Source of the DNA: Deltaproteobacteria bacterium
Lineage (GTDB): Bacteria > Desulfobacterota > GWC2-55-46
DNA length: 5,140 nt
NCBI GenBank assembly: GCA_016219075.1
Contig: JACRCJ010000169.1
Location: 1 to 5,140 of the forward strand
Direction: 5' to 3'
A model generated the notes under the pieces. It had not been told where the DNA came from, ran no database searches, and was given only the letters and a program-made list of their open reading frames with translations. The position numbers were made by a program, and so were the translations under genes. Of this stretch, positions 1 to 5,140 are shown piece by piece; the stretch's first letter is position 1, and the number at the start of each line of letters is the position of its first letter.

Positions 1-1396
1 AAGCGTAAACAGGACACCGGACCCGAAGGCCATAGCGGACTACCTCACATACCACTATGTGCCTTTCCCCGGTACGATATTTAAGGACATCCATAAGCTC
101 CCTCCCGGCTGCTTCATGAGGGTCACCCTTGTAAACGGAGGGGGCGCTACAAAAGGTCCGCTTAAGGTAAAGACATCGAGGTACTGGGATGTAAAGTACG
201 AGCCCGATTATACGCTTACCGAAGACGAGTGGGTCGAGGCCCTGCGGGCAAAGATTAAGGAGGCCGTGGGGATAAGGCTTATAAGCGACGTCCCCCTCGG
301 CGCATTTTTAAGCGGGGGCGTTGACTCAAGCGCGGTTGTGGCGATGATGAGCGGCTTCAAAGCCGTACCTGTAAAGACATTCTCCGTGGGCTTTAAAGAG
401 AAGGATTTTACCGAGGCACGGTACGCAAGGGAGGTGGCTCAAAGGTTCTCCACGGACCACCATGAGATCGTCGTGGAGCCCGATGCAATAGAGTTACTAC
501 CGAGGCTTGCGTGGGAGTTTGACGAGCCCTTCGCCGATTCATCCGCCGTTCCCACATACTATGTGTCGAAGATGGCAAGGGAGCACGTGACCGTAGTACT
601 CTCCGGCGACGGAGGGGATGAGACCTTCGCCGGTTACAGGCGATATCTATGGTCGAACGACATGAAGAGATACGACCTCATGCCGGCCCTGATGAAGAAG
701 GTGGTATTCGGGGGACCGGCGGCGGTATTGCCTGAAGGTATGAGGGGGAAGGGGATGCTCGAGCATCTCTCTAAAGACCCCTTCAAGAGGTACGCTGGTC
801 TTAATACTTACGGAGACCCCCGTTATCTCGATAACATCCTGAGTAAAGACATCAGGGCCGCCCTTGAAGAGAGCGGCAACGGAAGGCTGCCCGACTATGC
901 CTTCCTGAGGATGTTCTACGATTCGGCCCCGGGCGACTATCTTTCGAAGATACAGTACCTCGACACCAAGACATACCTTGCGGAGGATATCCTCACGAAG
1001 GTGGACAGGGCGAGCATGCTAAATAGCATTGAGACAAGGGCGCCGCTCCTTGACCACGAGGTCGTCGAGCTCGCGGCCAGGATCCCGCCGGAACTCAAGA
1101 TAAAAAACGGCGAGACAAAATACATCCTTAAAAAGGCGATGAAGGGGGTCCTCCCCGACGGCATCCTCGGAAGGAAAAAGATGGGCTTCGGGGTACCCCT
1201 TGTCCACTGGTTCAAGAAGGACCTCGTGGATTACGCAAGGGAGGTCCTCCTTTCGAGGGAGGCGAGGGAACGGGGCATTTTCAACCACGGCTATATCGAG
1301 ACCATGCTTGAGAACCACAAAAAGCGCGGTAGGGACCTGAGCGCAAAGATATGGGCTCTTCTTTTCTTTGAACACTGGAGCAGGAACTGGCTGTAG
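1..1396 (+). CDS. asnB: Asparagine-synthase-type glutamine amidotransferase, 5'-truncated by window edge
   Basis: Partial gene: the frame is open from base 2, and 464 residues are visible before the TAG at 1394-1396. Members of the family run to roughly 600-650 residues, so the N-terminal class II glutaminase domain with its Cys nucleophile is outside the window. Visible part: the linker with LPPG (near residue 34), then the synthetase domain with the PP-loop ATP-pyrophosphatase motif SGGVDSS (visible residues 104-110, bases 311-331), SGDGGDE (201-207), KVDRASM (333-339) and ETRAPLLDHE (from 344). All hallmark residues are intact. Known family chemistry is ATP-dependent transfer of glutamine-derived ammonia to an activated carboxylate. 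Related proteins recur in exosortase loci as 'exosortase A system-associated amidotransferase', and the context here favours amidation of a glycan or precursor over housekeeping asparagine synthesis (inference). The GTG at 59 is not the start, because conserved sequence (ADYLTYHYVPFPG) runs through it. Confidence 0.93.
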   Translation, partial: SVNRTPDPKAIADYLTYHYVPFPGTIFKDIHKLPPGCFMRVTLVNGGGATKGPLKVKTSRYWDVKYEPDYTLTEDEWVEALRAKIKEAVGIRLISDVPLGAFLSGGVDSSAVVAMMSGFKAVPVKTFSVGFKEKDFTEARYAREVAQRFSTDHHEIVVEPDAIELLPRLAWEFDEPFADSSAVPTYYVSKMAREHVTVVLSGDGGDETFAGYRRYLWSNDMKRYDLMPALMKKVVFGGPAAVLPEGMRGKGMLEHLSKDPFKRYAGLNTYGDPRYLDNILSKDIRAALEESGNGRLPDYAFLRMFYDSAPGDYLSKIQYLDTKTYLAEDILTKVDRASMLNSIETRAPLLDHEVVELAARIPPELKIKNGETKYILKKAMKGVLPDGILGRKKMGFGVPLVHWFKKDLVDYAREVLLSREARERGIFNHGYIETMLENHKKRGRDLSAKIWALLFFEHWSRNWL

Positions 1397-1399
1397 GGA
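1395..1399 (+). promoter_or_regulatory. Possible ribosome binding site of the glycosyltransferase gene
   Basis: AGGGA lies 9 bases before the ATG at 1409 and overlaps the stop codon of the upstream gene. The match to the anti-Shine-Dalgarno sequence is only partial. An earlier ATG at 1401 reads just three codons before TGA, so 1409 is the start. Confidence 0.4.
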
Positions 1400-1408
1400 A
1401 ATGATCCT

Positions 1409-2626
1409 ATGAAGATACTCGTAGTCACATCGGTATTTCCGAACTTAAAGCAGCCCGGCCTCGGCGTGTTCGTAAAAGAGAGGATGTTCAATGTCTCCCG
1501 GCATTCGGAGATAAAGGTGGTGGCCCCTGTGCCGTGGTTCCCTTTCATCGGGCTAATAAAAAAGGGATACAGGCCCAGGGTGGATCACCTTGAGATACAG
1601 GACGGTATCGAGGTCTACCACCCGAGGTTTTTTAACTTCCCTGGTTTTCTTAAATCTTTAGACGGCTTCTTTTTCTTCCTCTCTATCGCATACACGGTCT
1701 GGAAGTTAAGGAGGCGTTTCGACTTCGACGTAATAGATGCGCATTTCGCGTATCCTGACGGGCTCGGCGCGGTGCTCCTCGGAAGGCTTTTTAAACGGCC
1801 CGTGACGGTCACGGTAAGAGGGACGATAGGGAAGCTCTCCAGGTATCCGTTAAGGAGGATGCAGATACGCTATGCACTTAAGAAGGCTGCGAGGGTATTT
1901 TCGGTATGCGAGGACTTGAAGGAGACGGCAACGGGCCTCGGGATACCCGGAAGTAAGATAACGGTCATAGAGAACGGGGTAGATATCGAAAAGTTCAGGC
2001 CCGTGGATAAACTCGAGGCGAGAAGGGTATTAGGCCTTCCGTTGGATAGAAAGATAATCATCTCCATCGGGGGGCTTGTTGAAAGGAAGGGGTTTCACAG
2101 GGTCTTATCCGTTCTTCCCGAGATAAAAAAGGCGGTACCCGATGTCATGTACTTAATCGTGGGCGGGGCGTCGGTCGAGGGTGATTACGAGCATGCCCTC
2201 AGAAAGATGGTAAGGGGACTTAATCTCGAAGAAGATGTTGTTTTCGCGGGCCCCAGGCCCCACGATGAGCTTTACAGGTGGCTAAGCGCATCAGACCTCT
2301 TTTGCCTCGCCACGAGTAACGAGGGATGGGCGAATGTATTTCTTGAGGCCTTCGCCTGCGGCCTTCCCGTCGTAACTACAAGGGTGGGCGGCAACTTTGA
2401 GGTGGTCTCATCGGATAATTACGGGCTCCTTTTTGACCTCGGCGATGAAAACGGGATGAAAGAAGCGGTCATAAAGGCATTAAAAAAGGAGTGGGACACG
2501 AAGATGATAATAAACTACGCCAGGGAGAACGCCTGGGACGGAAAGGTCAAGAAGCTCTGCCGCGAGTTCGAGGAGACGGTGAACTTCTACAGGCGCTCTG
2601 CGCCTGATAAGGCGGTGACAGGGTAA
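1409..2626 (+). CDS. Glycosyltransferase family 4 (GT-B fold), TuaC-like
   Basis: A complete 405-residue retaining GT-B glycosyltransferase, a typical length for GT4. The N-terminal acceptor domain covers about residues 1-180, opening with MKILVVTSVFP and a GVFVKER segment, and carrying an AHFAYPDG motif that resembles teichuronic acid/exopolysaccharide GT4 enzymes (TuaC-like). The C-terminal nucleotide-sugar domain follows ENGVD (188-192). It has GGLVERKG (221-228), whose Arg-Lys pair contacts donor phosphates in the family, and the EX7E motif with E305 and E313, followed by ACGLPVV. It has no signal peptide or clear transmembrane helix, but residues near 85-100 (DGFFFFLSIAYTVW) are strongly hydrophobic and may dock it on the cytoplasmic membrane, where lipid-linked acceptors sit (inference). 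Start: ATG 1409, 12 bases after the amidotransferase stop. The donor sugar cannot be read from sequence. Likely role: adding a sugar to an undecaprenyl-linked exopolysaccharide repeat. Confidence 0.93.
   Translation: MKILVVTSVFPNLKQPGLGVFVKERMFNVSRHSEIKVVAPVPWFPFIGLIKKGYRPRVDHLEIQDGIEVYHPRFFNFPGFLKSLDGFFFFLSIAYTVWKLRRRFDFDVIDAHFAYPDGLGAVLLGRLFKRPVTVTVRGTIGKLSRYPLRRMQIRYALKKAARVFSVCEDLKETATGLGIPGSKITVIENGVDIEKFRPVDKLEARRVLGLPLDRKIIISIGGLVERKGFHRVLSVLPEIKKAVPDVMYLIVGGASVEGDYEHALRKMVRGLNLEEDVVFAGPRPHDELYRWLSASDLFCLATSNEGWANVFLEAFACGLPVVTTRVGGNFEVVSSDNYGLLFDLGDENGMKEAVIKALKKEWDTKMIINYARENAWDGKVKKLCREFEETVNFYRRSAPDKAVTG
2609..2618 (+). promoter_or_regulatory. Strong Shine-Dalgarno for the methyltransferase gene, inside the glycosyltransferase tail
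   Basis: AAGGCGGTGA differs by one base from the full 16S-complementary AAGGAGGTGA and sits 7 bases before the ATG at 2626. It is the best ribosome binding site in the window and fixes the methyltransferase start. Because it lies within the last codons of the upstream gene, it suits both reinitiation and independent loading. Confidence 0.75.
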
Positions 2627-3282
2627 TGGCCTGGATCTCTCTTAAAAAGGGCATTCACAGGGTCCTGCCCGGGCTTACGGTACAGCCGGGGAACAAGGTG
2701 GCTGATACCCTGAAGATGATACCCCCCGGGGCGCGCATCTGCGACATTGGCTCGGGAGGAAGGAAGATAACGCCTTCCACCTTTACGATAGATGGTTTTG
2801 TAGCGGATAACACAGACCTTGTCTGCGACATACACAATATCCCTCTTCCGGATGAGTCCTTTGATTGCGTCTTTTGCACCGGCACACTTGAGCATGTTGA
2901 AGACCCCTTCAAGGCGATATCCGAGATAAGGAGGCTTCTTAAAAAGGGCGGGGTGGCCCACATAGAGGTCCCCTTTATCCAGGCATACCACGCGGACCCT
3001 AACGACTACTGGAGGTGGACGCTGGAGGGCTTGAGGCTTTTCTGCAGGAAAGGGGGCCTACAGGAGGTACAGTCAGGCACCCACATAGGCCCTGCAAGCG
3101 CCCTTAACTGGGTATTCAACGAATACATCATCTGCCTTCTCGGTAACGGAATCCTCGGGAATACGGCCGCGGCTTTTGTGCGCCTCATGCCATTTAAGTA
3201 CCTCGACTATATTCTCATAAAAAGAAGTTCGGCCTATAGAATAGCCTCAGGTCTCTATTTTGTGGGGAGAAAACAGCCATGA
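2626..3282 (+). CDS. Class I SAM-dependent methyltransferase (Methyltransf_11-like)
   Basis: A complete 218-residue protein. SAM-binding motif I is DIGSGG (residues 40-45), followed after only a short segment by the next strand and acidic position (D61). Then come LPDESFD (74-80) and LEHVEDP (88-94), the usual post-motif region of Methyltransf_11 enzymes, and LLKKGGVAHIEVPF (104-117). A QAYHADPNDYWRWT stretch (119-132) resembles the H-x-x-P-x-D-x-x-R-x-T signature of methyltransferases in polysaccharide clusters. Residues 157-195 are hydrophobic (around NEYIICLLGNGILG) and may form a membrane-facing or substrate lid region (inference). The start ATG overlaps the glycosyltransferase TAA by one base (TAATG), and the Shine-Dalgarno at 2609-2618 supports it. 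The likely target is a sugar hydroxyl or a lipid-linked glycan intermediate, but the substrate is not determinable here. A quinone or small-molecule methyltransferase is possible but less fitting in this context. Confidence 0.88.
   Translation: MAWISLKKGIHRVLPGLTVQPGNKVADTLKMIPPGARICDIGSGGRKITPSTFTIDGFVADNTDLVCDIHNIPLPDESFDCVFCTGTLEHVEDPFKAISEIRRLLKKGGVAHIEVPFIQAYHADPNDYWRWTLEGLRLFCRKGGLQEVQSGTHIGPASALNWVFNEYIICLLGNGILGNTAAAFVRLMPFKYLDYILIKRSSAYRIASGLYFVGRKQP
3264..3270 (+). promoter_or_regulatory. Ribosome binding site of the CapK-like gene
   Basis: GGGGAGA, with the GGAG core at 3266-3269, lies 9 bases before the ATG at 3279. It sits inside the last codons of the methyltransferase gene and supports the start at the ATGA overlap. 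Confidence 0.6.
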
Positions 3283-4589
3283 ACACGATCGTAAGTAAAC
3301 TTCTTTTCCCGTTCCACGAATCGCTAAAGGGGCACTCCACCATTCAGATGCTTAAGGAGCTTGAAAGGTCCCAGTGGCTCAAAAGGGAAGAGATAACGCG
3401 GCTCCAGAAAGAGAGGCTTGCCGTCTTCATCAAATCGGTAAAGGAGGACGTCCCGTATTATAAAAGTCTCTTTAACGGCAAAGGCGCTCTCGAAGATATC
3501 CCCTTTCAGACAAAAAAGGCGATAAGGGAGAATACCGAAAGACTGCGCTCGGTAAGGGCCGGGAGGCTAAAGCGCTCGAACACCGGCGGCTCAACAGGTG
3601 AGCCCCTTATATTCTATCTCGGCAAGAGGCGCATAAGCGCGGACATAGCCGCCAAGGTCAGGGCCACCAGGTGGTGGGGCGTGGACATAGGGGACAGGGA
3701 GGTCGTCATCTGGGGCTCTCCGGTAGAGCTTACAAAGCAGGACAGGATCAGGCAGGTCAGGGACTCCCTTTTCAGGACAAGGCTCCTTTCGGCCTTTGAC
3801 ATGAACGATGAGACCATGGGGCGCTACGCCGAGTACATAAGGAAGTTCAGGCCCCTGCACGTCTTCGGCTACCCGAGCTCCATATACCTGCTTTGCAGGT
3901 ACGCGAGGAAAAAAGGGGTAAGGCTCGATGACCTCGGAGTAAAGGTTGTCTTCTGCACGGCGGAAAGGCTCTATGACCACCAGAGGGATTTCATAAGCGA
4001 GACCTTCTCGGCCCCTGTCGCCAATGGATACGGAGGAAGGGACGCGGGCTTCATAGCCCACGAATGCCCCGAGGGCCGGATGCACTTAACCGACGAGAAC
4101 ATAATAGTGGAGATAGCGGACCCGGCCGGGAATATCCTTAAGCCCGGTGAGTCGGGCGAGATAGTCGTTACCCAGCTTGAGTCAGGTGACTATCCTTTCT
4201 TAAGATACAGGACCGGCGACATCGGGGTCGTCTCCGATGAAAGCTGCCCCTGCGGCAGAAACCTCGGGGTCCTTAAGTCGGTCGAGGGAAGGAGCACCGA
4301 CTTTATCGTCGCCCCTGACGGAAGGATCATGCACGGGCTTGCCCTTATCTACGTTGTGAGGGACACGGAAGGCGTGGAGGGGTTCAAGATTCTCCAGGAG
4401 GACCGCGACTCGATAAAGATCTTCCTCTCGGTAAACCAGGCCTTTACGGAAAAAAGCGAGGAGAGGATAAGAACTGACTTTACGAAAAGGCTCGGAGGGG
4501 ATGTAAAGTTGGAGTTTGTATACAAGGACAGGGTCCAGCCGGAGAAGTCGGGAAAGTTCAGGTACGTCGAGTCAAAGGTGAAGATATGA
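3279..4589 (+). CDS. CapK/PaaK-family adenylate-forming enzyme (phenylacetate-CoA ligase-like)
   Basis: A complete 436-residue member of the ANL-type PaaK/CapK family, close to the family's usual 430-460. The N-terminus matches the family: LLFPFHESLKG, SQW, a helix with Q43, then VPYYKSLF (58-65). The nucleotide-binding loop is NTGGSTGEP (101-109), the aromatic/acidic motif is NGYGGRDAGF followed by HEC (H261, C263), the hinge-side motif is YRTGD (310-314), CPCG follows (C323, C325), and SGKFR near the C-terminus has probable catalytic Lys426. The family activates a carboxylate with ATP as an acyl-adenylate, often passing it to CoA. Real phenylacetate catabolism is unlikely, since no paa genes are near and the neighbours are glycan genes. 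CapK-type relatives are recurrent in capsule and exopolysaccharide loci, where the acyl substrate is mostly unknown. Inference: it supplies or attaches an acyl group to the glycan. The start overlaps the methyltransferase stop by four bases (ATGA). Confidence 0.9.
   Translation: MNTIVSKLLFPFHESLKGHSTIQMLKELERSQWLKREEITRLQKERLAVFIKSVKEDVPYYKSLFNGKGALEDIPFQTKKAIRENTERLRSVRAGRLKRSNTGGSTGEPLIFYLGKRRISADIAAKVRATRWWGVDIGDREVVIWGSPVELTKQDRIRQVRDSLFRTRLLSAFDMNDETMGRYAEYIRKFRPLHVFGYPSSIYLLCRYARKKGVRLDDLGVKVVFCTAERLYDHQRDFISETFSAPVANGYGGRDAGFIAHECPEGRMHLTDENIIVEIADPAGNILKPGESGEIVVTQLESGDYPFLRYRTGDIGVVSDESCPCGRNLGVLKSVEGRSTDFIVAPDGRIMHGLALIYVVRDTEGVEGFKILQEDRDSIKIFLSVNQAFTEKSEERIRTDFTKRLGGDVKLEFVYKDRVQPEKSGKFRYVESKVKI
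4575..4581 (+). promoter_or_regulatory. Ribosome binding site of the exosortase gene
   Basis: AAGGTGA lies only 4 bases before the ATG at 4586, a shorter spacing than usual. It is inside the last codons of the CapK-like gene, whose TGA overlaps the ATG, so exosortase translation is probably coupled to that of the upstream gene. Confidence 0.5.
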
Positions 4590-5140
4590 AAGATAAAAAG
4601 CTCGAGATATTATCCGTGACGATCTTTATCCTGGCCCTTGGGTTTCTGTACCGGGACAGCGTCTACGGCATGGTCATTGAGTGGTACACGGACGAGAACT
4701 ACTCCCACGGTTTTCTCATACCGGTTATATCCGGGTATCTTATCTGGCAGAAAAAGGACGACATCAAGAGTGCCGTGATCTCACCCTCCAACCTCGGGCT
4801 TCCGATAGTCCTTTTAGGCCTTTTCGTCTACCTGGTGGGAAATGTCGCCGGGGAGAACTTTACGATGAGGCTGTCGCTGCTGCTGGTGGCCGCGGGGGCG
4901 ATAGTCTTCGCGTACGGGTCCGGCCTCTTTAGAACGATACTTTTCCCTTACTGCTATCTGTTTTTCATGCTGCCGCTTCCCTTCATCCTCTATGACTCGG
5001 TTGCGTTCCCATTGAAGCTTCTTGTCACCCAGTACTCGGTGGGCTTCCTTAAGCTCATAGGGATACCTGTCATGAGGGAGGGTAACATAATCGTGCTCAC
5101 GACTACGACCCTTGAGGTAGCGGACGCGTGCAGCGGCATA
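4586..5140 (+). CDS. xrt: Exosortase (PEP-CTERM-type sorting transpeptidase), 3'-truncated by window edge
   Basis: Partial gene: 185 codons from ATG 4586 to the last base, with no stop reached. Family landmarks appear in order: YSHGFLIPVISGYLIW (39-54), the hydrophobic FPYCYLFFMLPLPF (120-133), REGNIIVL (164-171) and EVADACSGI (177-185). C182 (bases 5129-5131) is the predicted catalytic cysteine. The conserved downstream Arg residues and the last membrane helices lie outside the window. Likely membrane segments are about 8-22, 42-55, 70-88, 95-111 and 114-133, an integral inner-membrane protein. Exosortases cleave C-terminal tripartite signals (short motif, helix, basic tail) of exported proteins, by analogy with archaeosortase. 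The ATG overlaps the upstream TGA. The subtype cannot be set from this fragment: the local sequence is VADACSGI rather than the VEACSGVRY-like form I associate with classical XrtA. An EpsI-type domain or gene would be expected just downstream. Confidence 0.93.
   Translation, partial: MKDKKLEILSVTIFILALGFLYRDSVYGMVIEWYTDENYSHGFLIPVISGYLIWQKKDDIKSAVISPSNLGLPIVLLGLFVYLVGNVAGENFTMRLSLLLVAAGAIVFAYGSGLFRTILFPYCYLFFMLPLPFILYDSVAFPLKLLVTQYSVGFLKLIGIPVMREGNIIVLTTTTLEVADACSGI

Noticed and set aside
59..61. GTG as the start of the amidotransferase gene
   Set aside because: The frame is open upstream to base 2, and those 19 codons match the conserved segment before LPPG. A start here would also leave no glutaminase domain. 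The gene is cut by the window edge.
1664..1690. Pyrimidine-rich tract
   Set aside because: It simply encodes the run of phenylalanines and leucines near residues 85-95 of the glycosyltransferase.
1801..1813. Inverted repeat CGTGAC-G-GTCACG
   Set aside because: It encodes Val-Thr-Val-type residues of a beta strand in the glycosyltransferase. A single 6-base-arm palindrome in coding sequence is expected by chance.
2587..2991. 134-codon antisense open frame
   Set aside because: It spans the glycosyltransferase/methyltransferase junction on the opposite strand, with no domain signal. Both sense genes are well supported.
3591..4085. 164-codon antisense open frame
   Set aside because: It lies opposite the most conserved part of the CapK-like gene, has no recognisable domain, and is explained by codon bias of the sense strand.
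4142..4157. Small hairpin GCCCG-GTGAGT-CGGGC
   Set aside because: The 5-bp stem lies deep inside the CapK-like coding sequence with no following T-tract, so it is not a terminator.
3279..4589. Phenylacetate catabolism (paaK) assignment
   Set aside because: The family match is real, but no other paa genes are present, and the neighbours are glycan and exosortase genes, so the specific symbol is not used.
4681..4932. 83-codon open frame on the + strand starting at a GTG
   Set aside because: It lies wholly inside the exosortase gene in another frame. Its composition is arginine-rich, without recognisable motifs, and I saw no convincing ribosome binding site.

Overview
The window is a gene-dense stretch of a cell-surface glycan locus that ends in an exosortase gene. 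All five genes lie on the + strand, with no intergenic space beyond 12 bases. In order they are: the C-terminal part of an asparagine-synthase-type glutamine amidotransferase (its start lies before base 1), a family 4 glycosyltransferase, a small class I SAM-dependent methyltransferase, a CapK/PaaK-type adenylate-forming enzyme, and the first 185 codons of an exosortase, the membrane transpeptidase of PEP-CTERM-type protein sorting. The exosortase reading frame is cut by the window edge three residues after its predicted catalytic cysteine.

The last four genes form three overlapping junctions: TAATG at 2624-2628, ATGA at 3279-3282 and ATGA at 4586-4589. The first junction is a 12-base gap with an AGGGA motif just upstream of the next start. 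This points to a single transcript with translational coupling. I see no promoter, terminator, RNA gene, repeat array, insertion sequence or CRISPR. The promoter must lie upstream of base 1, and the transcript continues past base 5140.

Functionally (inference), the amidotransferase, glycosyltransferase, methyltransferase and CapK-like enzyme would build or decorate an extracellular polysaccharide or a lipid-linked precursor. Exosortase genes are well known to sit inside such exopolysaccharide clusters in Gram-negative biofilm and floc formers. The exosortase would cleave C-terminal sorting signals of exported proteins at the inner membrane. No sorting substrate is encoded in this window.

The organism is most likely a Gram-negative bacterium, because PEP-CTERM/exosortase systems with this gene company are found there. 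GC content is moderately high by eye, and arginine is very often AGG and isoleucine often ATA. That codon habit is reminiscent of deltaproteobacterial or Nitrospirota-like environmental lineages, but this placement is weak. Codon use looks uniform across the five genes, so nothing suggests that one of them was acquired separately from the others.
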